From the NCBI GenBank assembly GCA_018700525.1, contig JABITN010000031.1, forward strand, positions 1 through 36,562: 36,562 nt of DNA, in the 5' to 3' direction. The stretch comes from Opitutales bacterium (lineage in GTDB: Bacteria > Verrucomicrobiota > Verrucomicrobiia > Opitutales > Opitutaceae). Each line of letters starts with the position of its first letter. Positions within the stretch are counted from its first letter, which is position 1. The notes beneath the pieces are model-generated. The model did no database searches and had not been told where the DNA came from. It saw nothing but the letters and a program-made list of their open reading frames with translations. A program made the position numbers and the translations under genes. Below are positions 17,541 through 25,823 of this stretch, one piece after another.

Positions 17541-17861
17541 ATGCTGCGTATGACTGTTGCTGAATTACCTGTGCAAATAGAGCCTGATAAGATTGCTGCG
17601 TTTTGTCAGGCCCACGGAATTCGTCGATTGAGTTTATTCGGATCTGTGTTGCGGGATGACTTTGACCCAGACCGGAGCGATGTTGACGTATTGGCCGAAT
17701 TTATTCCTGGCGCATTGAATGGGGTCGGGTTTCGCTATATGCGATTTTGGGAGGAACTCTCTGAAATCCTTGGACGAAAAGTGGATTTTTGCTCGCGATT
17801 GAATCCCTATATCGAACCGAATGTTCGCGCGGAGGCTGTTGAAATTTATGAGCAGGCATGA
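17541..17861 (+). CDS. MNT-family nucleotidyltransferase antitoxin (MntA-like)
   Basis: This frame encodes 106 residues of a minimal nucleotidyltransferase. The catalytic pattern 'FGSVLRDDFDPDRSDVDVL' has the Gly-Ser turn, the two metal-binding Asp residues (D.D) and a downstream third Asp in 'RKVDFCSR'. The loop between GS and D.D is eleven residues, one more than the usual ten. Family members pair with HEPN (HepT) proteins and can neutralise them, in studied cases by AMPylating the toxin. The next gene is such a HEPN protein, overlapping by 14 bases. I prefer the ATG at 17541, which has GGGA about ten bases upstream; ATG at 17550 is also possible. The longer TTG-initiated form seems unlikely. 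The gene appears intact. Confidence 0.85.
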   Translation: MLRMTVAELPVQIEPDKIAAFCQAHGIRRLSLFGSVLRDDFDPDRSDVDVLAEFIPGALNGVGFRYMRFWEELSEILGRKVDFCSRLNPYIEPNVRAEAVEIYEQA

Positions 17862-18201
17862 CCCGAAAGTGACTCTTTTGCAGATCCGTGAGGCTACTCA
17901 ACGGGCGCGGAAAATCTGCTCGGACCATGATTCTCTCGATTCGTTGGTGTCGGATTAGAAAGCGACAGCTGCGCTGGACCGATTTATTGAATTCATTGGT
18001 GAGGCTGTAAAACGATTGCCCGTTGATTTGCGGGAAGCCAATTCTGATGGCCCGTGGAAGGAAATTGCCGGGACACGTGATCGACTGAGTCATGGTTATG
18101 ATGATTTGGACTATCGAGTATTGTGGGACGCTGTACAGACTGATATCCCACTGCTTCTTGAAACGATTGAGATTACTCTAAAAAATCTTTCTTCGGATTG
18201 A
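17848..18201 (+). pseudogene. HEPN (HepT/DUF86) toxin gene with premature amber codon
   Basis: Starting at ATG 17848, inside the MNT gene, the frame gives 36 residues ('MSRHDPKVTLLQIREATQRA' and on to 'DSLVSD'), then TAG at 17956-17958. It continues without further stops for 80 residues to TGA at 18199. The continuation has 'AALDRFIEFIGEAVKRLP', 'WKEIAGTRDRLSHGYDDLDY' and 'TDIPLLLETIEITLKNL', a clear HepT/DUF86 pattern including the Arg...His ribonuclease motif (R.RLSHGY). In the family this position usually carries Trp followed by Lys, so the change is most simply TGG to TAG. The split would give a 36-residue peptide and no catalytic half unless translation restarts or reads through. I infer an inactivated toxin beside an intact antitoxin. 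Confidence 0.85.
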
Positions 18202-18535
18202 TCGTAACCTTGCAGGGCGTTACCGATGTTTCCGGTTAAAGCCAATGCTTACGATCTCCCGCGTTAGTTTCATCTACTTTCGCGGCACGCCGGGACGCAT
18301 GCTCATGCCCTTTCCAAGTGTCCGACAAGTCCCGAAACATGTGTCCATCAGGTCACTAATCCATACAGACGTTCTCGCCCTACCTTTAAAAAACCGAAGT
18401 CGCATTCAACCGCAACCTCTAGCGGCTGTTCTGATTTCTCCGCAATCCGTTGAAATAGAAGGGCTGTGATTCATCGCGTGCAGTCCACCGTTTTCACGAT
18501 TGCTAAGCATTCGTAACCTCTCCTTATTTGCTAGC
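18202..18535. other. Intergenic region
   Basis: No gene is supported in these 334 bases. There is a GC-rich stretch 'CGCGGCACGCCGGGACGC' (about 18281-18298) that resembles parts of the palindromic repeats elsewhere in the window. The upstream control region of the NHL-protein gene must lie at its right end. Confidence 0.35.
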
Positions 18536-19663
18536 ATGATGAATACCCCCAACACCCTCATTCCTCGGCGACAGTTTTTGGCCACTGCGGCGACCGCTAC
18601 GGCGTTTACTGCCTTCGGCATTATTGGATGCAAAAAAACGATGACAGTACCGAAACGCAGCTCCGGGATTTTCGTTGGCGAAGGCGTGTTCAAATACGAA
18701 GTCATCAACGATTGGGCAGCTTTGCCAGACAAGTATTCATGGCAGATCACGCACAATGTGTCGGTCGATAAGGATGGGTTTCTTTACGTGATCCACGAAG
18801 GGAATGAATCGCTGCCCGATCACCCGGCGATTTTTGTCTTCGATCCCGCGGGGCAATTCGTGAAAGCCTTTGGAAGTCAGTTTCAAGGGGGTGGCCATGG
18901 TTTGGAAGTGCGGGCCGAGGGGAGCGAGCAATTTCTCTACGTGACAGGTTATCAGAAATTGAAAACCTTCGCCAAACTCACACTCGATGGCGAGGAGGTC
19001 TGGTCGCAAAAAGCGCCGTTGGACTCAGGCGTCTACGCGGCGGATGAAAATACCAAAACAAGCTTCAGCGATCGCACGGAATTCTGGGGGCGGAACCATT
19101 TTCTGCCGACCAATTTTGCCTTCCTCCCCGATGGGAGCTTTTTCGTCGCGGACGGCTATGGCGCGTTCACGATTCACCGTTTCGACAAGGACGCGAACTA
19201 CGTGTCCTCATTTGGCGGCGAAGGTACGGAGGACGGGAAATTTAAGACGCCGCATGGCCTGTGGATCGATACTCGGGGCGATGAATCGCTGATCGTCGTA
19301 GCGGACCGTGCGAACAAACGCCTTCAATGGTTCACTCTCGAAGGAGAACATCGCAAGACGCTGGATGGCTTTATTTTGCCGGCCAACATAGATCAATTCG
19401 AAGATACGCTTCTCGTCCCCGATTTGAGCGCGCGGATCACGATGCTGGACAAGGACAACAATTTGATTCATCTGGGCGAGGATCCCGAGTGGCGAAAGCA
19501 AGTTATTAAAGACAAAAATGCGATGCGCCGCGGTCCGAGAGAGAAATGGGTGTCCGGAAAATTCGTTCACCCGCACGATGCGTGTTTCGCAGACAACGGA
19601 GACATCTACGTCGCCGAGTGGGTGGCGACGGGTAGGATCTCGAAACTGCTGCGGGTCACCTGA
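18536..19663 (+). CDS. NHL-repeat beta-propeller protein with Tat/lipoprotein signal
   Basis: This protein has about 375 residues. The N-terminus has 'RRQFLATAATATAFTAFG', with a twin-arginine motif, followed by 'IIGCKK', which fits a lipobox. The protein is therefore probably exported folded by Tat and lipid-anchored. The rest consists of NHL-type blades: 'VSVDKDGFLYVIHEGNES', 'FVFDPAGQFVKAFGSQF', 'KFKTPHGLWIDTRGDESLIV', 'HPHDACFADNGDIYVAEWV'. Such proteins bind ligands or act as lyase-like enzymes; nothing in the sequence decides between these here. I chose the ATG at 18536 (or 18539) because it gives the normal length before the RR motif; a longer TTG start at 18500 adds 12 residues of no apparent use. 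It stands alone between remnants. Confidence 0.88.
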   Translation: MMNTPNTLIPRRQFLATAATATAFTAFGIIGCKKTMTVPKRSSGIFVGEGVFKYEVINDWAALPDKYSWQITHNVSVDKDGFLYVIHEGNESLPDHPAIFVFDPAGQFVKAFGSQFQGGGHGLEVRAEGSEQFLYVTGYQKLKTFAKLTLDGEEVWSQKAPLDSGVYAADENTKTSFSDRTEFWGRNHFLPTNFAFLPDGSFFVADGYGAFTIHRFDKDANYVSSFGGEGTEDGKFKTPHGLWIDTRGDESLIVVADRANKRLQWFTLEGEHRKTLDGFILPANIDQFEDTLLVPDLSARITMLDKDNNLIHLGEDPEWRKQVIKDKNAMRRGPREKWVSGKFVHPHDACFADNGDIYVAEWVATGRISKLLRVT

Positions 19664-20036
19664 GAAGGGAAGGCGAGTTCCTAGGACCCAAAATAGCGTG
19701 GCTGTATCATTTCCGCGTTTTCTGTGACTTATCTTTCGGTCGGGATGGAGTATTCTACGAAGACGAAATCTATTGCTCGCTGTTGGGTGGAGCGCGAACC
19801 TTTCCCGTCTAGTCTCGCATGTCATGGTTGGTTCCAACTCGGTTATTGGAATCGGTAATACCTTCGGTAATCAGGGGTATGAATGGGTCGGGTTTTTCTT
19901 TTACCGCCCAAGCCATCGATCGGAATATGACAATTCGGAATTCCGGATCATAGTAAGAGAAAGTGTTATGTCCGGCGGTAGTGCCAAAGACGCGGGCTTT
20001 CTCTATTTCCACGGTCCAGAAAACTGGCGAGGTATC
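19664..20036. other. Intergenic region, possibly decayed coding DNA
   Basis: No intact gene is seen. The plus frame that leads into the sulfatase remnant is open from 19773 and contains 'GGSAKDAGFLYFHGPENW', which I cannot assign. It may be upstream sequence of the broken gene or foreign joining DNA. Confidence 0.35.
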
Positions 20037-20290
20037 TTTGCTTATTGGGGAAATGGAGCATCTAATTATTATGGACTTCGAAGCGATCGCTATAAATTGG
20101 TGGTTTACGGAGATGGAAGCCGGGATTTGTACGATTTGGAGACGGACCCGAGGGAGTTGCGAAGCTTCGCGGGAATCGGGAATACGCTACGGTCTTGGCA
20201 GGCCTGGAAAAACAGCTTTTGGAGCTAATGGAAGAGATTGAGATGCCCCAGGAAACCATTCAACAGGCTCGCAAAGTCCGGGCTGCGGCT
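20037..20290 (+). pseudogene. Sulfatase C-terminal remnant with frameshift
   Basis: The plus frame gives 'GLRSDRYKLVVYGDGSRDLY' and 'DLETDPRELRSFAGI', the typical C-terminal segment of S1 sulfatases, where a strand 'R.D.YKL' is followed by 'LYDLE.DP.E...LA'. Near 20185-20195 the frame is lost. The expected ending continues in another frame as 'LAGLEKQLLELMEEIEMPQE', so a one-base deletion or equivalent has occurred. The catalytic N-terminal two-thirds, with the C-x-P-x-R site, are missing. It is a relic of yet another sulfatase, distinct from the remnant at 17216-17470, which matches a different C-terminal type. Confidence 0.78.
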
Positions 20291-20570
20291 ATGGTTCCTT
20301 TCGATCCCTCGTCTACTGATATTAATGTAGCCGCTCGATCTAGCCAAATAGAGGTGCAGAATATGGCGGAAATAGGAAAAAGGGGGAAAGAGGGAAAGGC
20401 GATTCTCGGCTGGAAACGAAAGTGTCCACTTCCAAGCGGTTTGAGCTTTACAAGGCTGACGAGGATGAGGGGTCAGATTCGCCGCCTAGCGAGGCTCTTG
20501 TTGCCAAGGCTGCTTGGTTGTACGAACGGACGGCTCAGGGTTATAGTGAAAATTAATTTGCACGAACGGC
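20291..20570. other. Intergenic, possible C-terminal scrap of a lost gene
   Basis: One plus frame, open from about 20340 to TAA at 20554-20556, reads as plausible protein at its end ('KRFELYKADEDEGSDSPPSE', then 'ALVAKAAWLYERTAQGYSEN'), but it has no start codon and no family I recognise. A short direct duplication of ACGAACGG and GGCTCAGG occurs at 20522-20540 and 20562-20576; the second copy overlaps the stop codon of the DUF1501 gene. Confidence 0.35.
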
Positions 20571-21989
20571 TCAGGCGATGATGTCGTTGACGACATGGCC
20601 GTGGACGTCGGTGAGTCGAAAGTCGCGGCCTTGGAAGCGGTAAGTGAGGCGTTCGTGGTCGAAACCTAACAAGTGAAGCAACGTTGCATTGAGGTCGTGG
20701 ACGTGTACTGGATTTTCGGTTACATTGAATCCAAAGTCATCGGTTGCTCCGTGAACGTGGCCGCCTTTGACGCCGCCGCCGGCTAGCCACATGGTGAATG
20801 CTCGGTTGTGGTGATCGCGTCCGTTGTCGCCTTGGGCCATCGGTGTGCGTCCGAATTCGCCGCCCCAGACAACGAGGGTGTCTTTGAGGAGGTCGCGGTC
20901 TTTCAGATCCTGGAGTAGGGCTGCGACGGGTTGATCGGTGTATTTACAGTTTTTCGGAAGGTCGGTGTCGAGGCTGTCGTGCTGATCCCAGGCTTCATGG
21001 AAGAGCTGGACGAAACGCACGTCGCGCTCGACGAGACGTCGGGCGAGCAGGCAGTTGCGGGCAAAGTTCGATTCTTTGGGATCTTTGATGGCGTAGGCGT
21101 CGAGAGTTGCTTGGGATTCGCTGCCTAGATCCATGAGTTCCGGAGCGCTGGTTTGAAGACGGTAGGCTGTCTCGTAGGCTTGGACACGGGATGCCGTCTC
21201 CGGGTCGGAGATGCTCGCCATCGTATGTTGATTGAGCTGCTTGAGAGCGTCGAGCGAGCTCCGTTGGGTCTGGGCATCGTATCCTTTGGGGTTGGATAGG
21301 TAGAGGATTGGGTCGCCTTTGCCTCGGAAGGGGACGCCGTTGTAGACGGTCGGAAGGAATCCGCAGCCGTAGTTGCTGGCCCCGCCGCTGGTACCTTTGG
21401 CGCTGCTGAGCACGACATATCCGGGTAGGTCTTCGCTCTCGTTGCCAAGCCCGTAGAGAGTCCAAGCTCCGATGCTGGGTCGGCCGAATTGCGAATGGCC
21501 GGTGCTGAGCATGATCTGGGCTGGTGCGTGATTGACCGCGTCGGTCTGCATGGACTTGATGAAGCAGAGGTCGTCGACGTGCTTGGCGATATTGGGCAAG
21601 AGTTCGCTGATCTCGATGCCGCTTTGACCGTGACGGTTGAAATCGAATTTGGTCCCGAGGAGGGCTGACTTAGGATTAATGAAGGCGGCACGATAGCCTT
21701 CGAGCAATTCGGCAGGGGGAAGTTCGCCGTCCCGTTTAATCAGCTCTTGCTTGTGGTCGAAGAGGTCCAGGTGGCTGGGAGCTCCGGCTTGGAAAATGTA
21801 GATGACGCGTTTCGCTTTGGGCACAAAGTGAGGCGAGCGCGAGGCGAGTGGATTGGCGGGCGAGCTGGTTGCGGTGTCGCGGGCGAGCAGCGAGTTGAGG
21901 GCCAGTCCTGCCATGCCTACGCCGCAGTTGCGGAGAAACCAACGGCGCGATTGGATTGATGCCGCTTCGTTTTTGAGTTCGTGATCCAT
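20571..21989 (-). CDS. DUF1501 secreted protein (Tat signal)
   Basis: This is a 472-residue protein. Residues 11-40 carry a Tat-type signal ('SRRWFLRNCGVGMAGLALNS'), so it is exported folded. The rest matches DUF1501, a family related to alkaline phosphatase/sulfatase folds: 'VIYIFQAGAPSHLDLFDHK', 'MQTDAVNHAPAQIMLSTGHS', 'VVWGGEFGRTPMAQGDNGRD', 'HNRAFTMWLAGGGVKGGHVH', 'LNATLLHLLGFDHERLTYRF'. In Planctomycetes and Verrucomicrobia this family is nearly always next to a cytochrome/DUF1549/DUF1553 gene, and that gene lies only five bases upstream here, so the two form an operon. The molecular function is unknown; a role with the cytochrome in degrading a complex sugar has been proposed for the pair. 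The ATG at 21989 gives the usual N-terminus. Confidence 0.93.
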   Translation of the reverse strand: MDHELKNEAASIQSRRWFLRNCGVGMAGLALNSLLARDTATSSPANPLASRSPHFVPKAKRVIYIFQAGAPSHLDLFDHKQELIKRDGELPPAELLEGYRAAFINPKSALLGTKFDFNRHGQSGIEISELLPNIAKHVDDLCFIKSMQTDAVNHAPAQIMLSTGHSQFGRPSIGAWTLYGLGNESEDLPGYVVLSSAKGTSGGASNYGCGFLPTVYNGVPFRGKGDPILYLSNPKGYDAQTQRSSLDALKQLNQHTMASISDPETASRVQAYETAYRLQTSAPELMDLGSESQATLDAYAIKDPKESNFARNCLLARRLVERDVRFVQLFHEAWDQHDSLDTDLPKNCKYTDQPVAALLQDLKDRDLLKDTLVVWGGEFGRTPMAQGDNGRDHHNRAFTMWLAGGGVKGGHVHGATDDFGFNVTENPVHVHDLNATLLHLLGFDHERLTYRFQGRDFRLTDVHGHVVNDIIA

Positions 21990-21994
21990 GATGC

Positions 21995-24900
21995 CTAGTT
22001 TTTGTTAAGCGTTTCGTCTAGGTTCAGCAATACGCGTGAGGCGATGACCCAGGAGGCAACGTCGCGTGGAGTGGTTTCAGGCGGAAGTTCGGGTGGATTG
22101 TCTGGGTCGATGAATGCAATTTCGCGCGTGTTGATCCATCCTTCCGAAAGGCGATGACGTTGTTCTTCTAGAAGATCGAGCAGAACTTTGGTGTCAGCCT
22201 TGCTGGCCGGGCGACCGGTTGCGAGCAGGTAGCCGTAGTTGATTCTGGATACGTCGTCCTTTCCTCCTTCTTCGAGGATTCTCAATCCCATGCCTTGGGC
22301 GGCTTCGACGAAGATGGGTTCGTTGAGAGAGGTGAGGGCGGAGAGTGGTGTATTGGAAAGAATGCGGCGGACGCAGGAGGCGTCGGCGTTAGGAGCATCG
22401 AAGGAAGCGAGAACCGGGTCGGGCATGGCGCGTTTTCGGAAAATATAGAGCGAGCGGCGGTAGCGTTGTTCGTCGGTGGCGACGTCCCAGTATTTAACGG
22501 GTTGGAAATTATCTTTGAGCATGCTTTCCGGTACGGGCGGGAAAACGCTGGGGCCGCCGATTTCTGAATTGAGCAGTCCTGATGCAGCGAGGGCTACGTC
22601 GCGAACGACTTCGGCTTCGGCCCGGAAGCGAGGGCCTCTAGCGAGTAGGACGTTACGGGGATCTTTTTCCGTTAGGTCCGCTCGGAGATTAGAGCTTTGC
22701 TGGTAGGTGTCGCTTGAAAGGATGGTTTTGATGAGGCGTTTTTGGCTCCAGCCAGTTTCCATTAAGTCGACGGCGAGCCAGTCGAGTAGGTCGAGATGGT
22801 CGGGCATAGGGGCTCGGGTACCGAAGTCTTCGGGGGTAGTGACGAGACCTTGGCCGAAGAGTGCTTGCCAGATGCGATTGACTTGAACGCGAGCGGTTAA
22901 CGGGGCGTCTTCGTGGGTGGCCCAGTGGGCTAGGTCGAGACGGGTTGGGTTGTCGTTTGGCAGTGGGTTGAGGATGGCTGGGACGTGTCTTTCGACGGCG
23001 TGTTTCGGGCTGTCCCAGGAACCACGGTCGAGGAGGCGGGTTTCGCGTTTGAATTTGGGATCGGTTTCAGCGGTGTGCAGAACGCTGGTTTTCGCCTCGG
23101 GAAAACTGGCTTCGAAGGCAGCGATTTTTGTATTCAGTTCTTTAAGACCTTCTTGGCTTTGGCGCCAGGCACGAAAGAGAGCGGCGTTGTCGGAGGAAGA
23201 GCGATCGCTTTTCGGTTTCGAGAGAGCCATTGTTGCCGCATGATCGTAAGCGGGTACCAGAGGATTGGCTCCATCGGTTAGTGCGAGTCGGAATCGGCCC
23301 ATTTGCTGGTTGTCTAGACCGCCGTTGCTGCCGCCGTGTCGCTTCGTAAATCGGACCTGCAATTGGCTACCCTGCGGCAATGCGAGCGGTTCTTTGAACG
23401 CGACTGAGGCGCTTGATGGTGCGTGCCTGAGAATAGGGCCTCGATCGGGGCTCCAAGCGGTTTTATTGTCGCCGTCGATAAGGAATCGAGCGGGTCCGAC
23501 GCGTCGTTCGTCTTCCTCTTTATTGGTTTGAAAATACGTGTGAAGTTTGCGCGGTTTGAAATCGAAATCGGCGGTTGCGCTTCTCAATTCGACAAGAGTC
23601 CATTCCGTTTCGTTGGGCCATTTTCGCGAAACCTCCCATTCGCTAATCGCGAAAGTTCCCCAGTAGCTGCGCCCGGGACCGCTAAACGGAAGGTCTTTGT
23701 GGAGCAAGGCTTCGAATCGCATGCCAGTGGCCATGTTGATTTGAGTTTCGCCTTCAATCTTAGCGACGCCGCCGGGAGAGGGATGGCCTAGAATGAGGAT
23801 GCTGTGGTCAGCGAGTTCTTCTGGATGGTTGAGGCCGCCTTCCCATTCTTGTAGGTCGGTATCCCAGGTGGTCCATTCGGTTGCGTCGGTTTGTTGTTCC
23901 ATTTCCCATTCGGCGATCTCGGATTGCCAGTTGGGGCGTTGGGTTTTGATTTCCTGTTCTAGCGTTTCGATTTGGCTGCTTGTGGATTCGATGGACTGAG
24001 TTTGCTCGTCGCTATAGACCCAGGATTTGGCTTCGGAGGTGTCGTTGAAAAACGAGAAGAGCCCGAAGTACTCGTCATGGCTAATCGGGTCGAACTTGTG
24101 GGAATGGCATTGGGCGCATTGGAGGGTGAGTCCGATGGTTGCCTTTCCGAAGCAATCCATACGGTCGAAAATGCCTTCGAGGCGGAATTGTTCGGGGATG
24201 ATGGCCCCTTCTTCGTTGACCATGCCGTTGCGCATGAATCCGCTGGCGACGAGTTGATCCTGGGTGCGGTTCGGGATTAGGTCGCCAGCGATTTGTTCGG
24301 TGAGGAACTGATCGTAGGGCATGTCGGCGTTGAGTGCTTTTATAACCCAGTCGCGATAGATCCATTGTTCGCGTGGCTTGTCTTTTTCGAATCCATTGGT
24401 GTCGGCGTAGCGTGCGATATCGAGCCATTGACGCGCCCATTTCTCGCCAAAGGCGGGTCGGGTCATCAGTTCGTCGATGAGAGTGCCGATACTGGATTGG
24501 GCGTTAGAGCGGTAGGCTTTGACGAAGGCTTCGATTTCTTGAGGGCTGGGAGGGAGTCCGATGAGGTCGAGATGGATACGCCGGATAAGCGTGTGGGCCG
24601 ATGCGGATGATGAGGATTTGAGGCCGGCTTCTTTAAGGCGTTGGCGAATGAACGCGTCGATGGGGTGTTTGGCGGTGGTGGGCGGCGTGTCTTTTTGGGG
24701 TCTGCTGAAGGCCCAGTGTGATTCGTATTCACCGCCTTGCTCGATCCATTGTTCGAGTAATTTCTTTTCGGTTTCGGATAGGATCTTTTTGGATTTCGGA
24801 GGCGGCATTTGCTCGTCTTCGACGTCGGACTGGGTGAGGAAAACCAGATCGCTTGCGTCGGGATCTCCGGGGACGATGGCGATGGCTCCGTCACGGTCGG

Positions 24901-25087
24901 CGTAGGCATGTTCGGCAATGTCTAGTCGAAGATCGGCTTCACGGGTTTCTTCGTCCGGTCCATGGCATTCGAAGCAGTTGTCGGATAGAATCGGCAGGAT
25001 GTCTCGACTGTAGTCAACGCTCGGGTCGTTCGCAAGTAAGAGGGTCGGGGTTAGAAAGGCGGCTGTGATGAATGCGTAGCGTGACAT
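21995..25087 (-). CDS. PSC1 cytochrome / DUF1549 / DUF1553 protein
   Basis: This is a 1030-residue exported protein. Residues 1-20 are a signal peptide. The N-terminal planctomycete-type cytochrome domain has C38-F-E-C41-H42 ('NCFECHGPDEETREADLRLD'). DUF1549 (about 142-345) includes 'LIRRIHLDLIGLPPSPQEI', 'WARQWLDIARYADTNGFE' and a second haem-type motif C324-A-Q-C327-H328 in 'QCAQCHSHKFDPISHDEY'. A middle beta-rich region (about 400-640) looks like a carbohydrate-binding or LamG-like insert. DUF1553 (about 690-960) has 'RVQVNRIWQALFGQGLVTTP' and 'LSALTSLNEPIFVEAAQGMG'. It probably passes electrons in the periplasm together with DUF1501. Activity has not been defined for the family as far as I know. 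Domain order and length are normal for it. Confidence 0.94.
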   Translation of the reverse strand: MSRYAFITAAFLTPTLLLANDPSVDYSRDILPILSDNCFECHGPDEETREADLRLDIAEHAYADRDGAIAIVPGDPDASDLVFLTQSDVEDEQMPPPKSKKILSETEKKLLEQWIEQGGEYESHWAFSRPQKDTPPTTAKHPIDAFIRQRLKEAGLKSSSSASAHTLIRRIHLDLIGLPPSPQEIEAFVKAYRSNAQSSIGTLIDELMTRPAFGEKWARQWLDIARYADTNGFEKDKPREQWIYRDWVIKALNADMPYDQFLTEQIAGDLIPNRTQDQLVASGFMRNGMVNEEGAIIPEQFRLEGIFDRMDCFGKATIGLTLQCAQCHSHKFDPISHDEYFGLFSFFNDTSEAKSWVYSDEQTQSIESTSSQIETLEQEIKTQRPNWQSEIAEWEMEQQTDATEWTTWDTDLQEWEGGLNHPEELADHSILILGHPSPGGVAKIEGETQINMATGMRFEALLHKDLPFSGPGRSYWGTFAISEWEVSRKWPNETEWTLVELRSATADFDFKPRKLHTYFQTNKEEDERRVGPARFLIDGDNKTAWSPDRGPILRHAPSSASVAFKEPLALPQGSQLQVRFTKRHGGSNGGLDNQQMGRFRLALTDGANPLVPAYDHAATMALSKPKSDRSSSDNAALFRAWRQSQEGLKELNTKIAAFEASFPEAKTSVLHTAETDPKFKRETRLLDRGSWDSPKHAVERHVPAILNPLPNDNPTRLDLAHWATHEDAPLTARVQVNRIWQALFGQGLVTTPEDFGTRAPMPDHLDLLDWLAVDLMETGWSQKRLIKTILSSDTYQQSSNLRADLTEKDPRNVLLARGPRFRAEAEVVRDVALAASGLLNSEIGGPSVFPPVPESMLKDNFQPVKYWDVATDEQRYRRSLYIFRKRAMPDPVLASFDAPNADASCVRRILSNTPLSALTSLNEPIFVEAAQGMGLRILEEGGKDDVSRINYGYLLATGRPASKADTKVLLDLLEEQRHRLSEGWINTREIAFIDPDNPPELPPETTPRDVASWVIASRVLLNLDETLNKN

Positions 25088-25473
25088 GAGGCCTTATTTT
25101 TGGAAAGACTGGAATATGGGCGATTTTCGATGGGCGTGCAAATCCTATTATTAATTTCGGAGTCATTCGCACAACATTTTTAAATCAGTTACTGTAAAAG
25201 CTGATGCGGTAACTAGGCTTGAAGGGCTTAGAAACTTGCAAGCGAGAAACTAGAAATAAGCGATGTTGGAAAAACCGCTACTTTAAACCGTCTTTAAAGA
25301 AAACGCCTTGATTCAGATGTCATAATTCAGCACTGGAGCGCCGGGGTATTTCATTTGAGGCTGCTGGAATTAGATCCATTTAATGAAGCGCTTCTCAATG
25401 GCTCGGCTATTGGTGTGCGATCGGAATAATCGTGAACAAATGGATTGGTCAGGGTCGACGAAGTCGACGTAGG

Positions 25474-25527
25474 TGTCGCTTCCGTCTTCACCCGCCTTGC
25501 GGGCTACGTCGTGACAAGGAAGCGACA
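25474..25527. repeat. 10-bp perfect stem enclosing a shared CGCCTTGCGGGCTACG motif
   Basis: The arms TGTCGCTTCC and GGAAGCGACA pair perfectly. The loop contains a 16-base motif that differs by one base from 743-758, inside the palindromic element between the sulfatase and cytochrome genes at the left. This points to a dispersed intergenic element. Confidence 0.6.
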
Positions 25528-25710
25528 GCAGGTTTTGCCAATATTTGGTCAAGTTTACTTTTTTAAAACCTATTCGGCGTTAGCCGATCTGTATCCGCGA
25601 CTCGTTTCGGCCTAGCAAAGCGTAGACGGAAGCGGATCCTGACAATCGATTATGCAGTCAGTTTACGAAACGTTTAGGTTAGGTTTTTTATGCGGAATTC
25701 GTTGTTGATC

Positions 25711-25810
25711 CCGCTCGATTCCCTCGCGTAGTTACGACGCAGCGCGGCGTGGTTTTGCTTCGCCATCTGCACTCCACTCCGTCAGACGATTTCATAGCGG
25801 CTTTGCGTGA
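25711..25810. repeat. Dispersed repeat, copy 2 (CCCTCGCGTAGTTACG type)
   Basis: 25711-25752 aligns well with 30104-30150 (CCCTCGCGTAG.TAC...GCAG.GCGGCGTGG). About 43 bases further, AGCGGCTTTGCGTGA (25796-25810) matches the right arm of the 30033-30186 element. The left arm is missing, so this is a partial copy. It reaches to within 14 bases of the isomerase stop codon. Confidence 0.7.
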
Positions 25811-25823
25811 ACTCTCTATTGAA

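Larger units (their letters stand above)
25088..25823. other. Long intergenic region rich in small hairpins and repeats
   Basis: No gene is supported in these 736 bases. I see: a perfect 10-bp stem TGTCGCTTCC (25474-25483) / GGAAGCGACA (25518-25527) enclosing CGCCTTGCGGGCTACG (25493-25508), also found at 743-758; a stem TCGGC-GTTA-GCCGA (25574-25587); partly matching arms GTATCCGC (25591-25598) and GCGGATCC (25632-25639); and the CCCTCGCGTAGTTACG repeat at 25711-25752. It is the largest non-coding stretch and appears to be a landing zone for small elements. Confidence 0.55.

Noticed and set aside
16753-20570. Insertion sequence or integrase explaining the decay zone
   Set aside because: No transposase or integrase fragment and no terminal inverted repeats flanking the region were found.
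20195-20581. 128-codon frame after the second sulfatase remnant
   Set aside because: Its first part is the frameshifted end of the sulfatase; the rest has no coherent protein character.
20995-21691. Long alternative minus-strand frames inside the DUF1501 gene
   Set aside because: They are rich in Arg, Ser and Pro, as expected for wrong-frame reading of a GC-rich gene; the DUF1501 frame is certain.
25088-25823. Possible CRISPR array or small RNA in the repeat-rich gap
   Set aside because: The repeats are palindromic and irregularly spaced, with no regular repeat-spacer unit and no cas gene.
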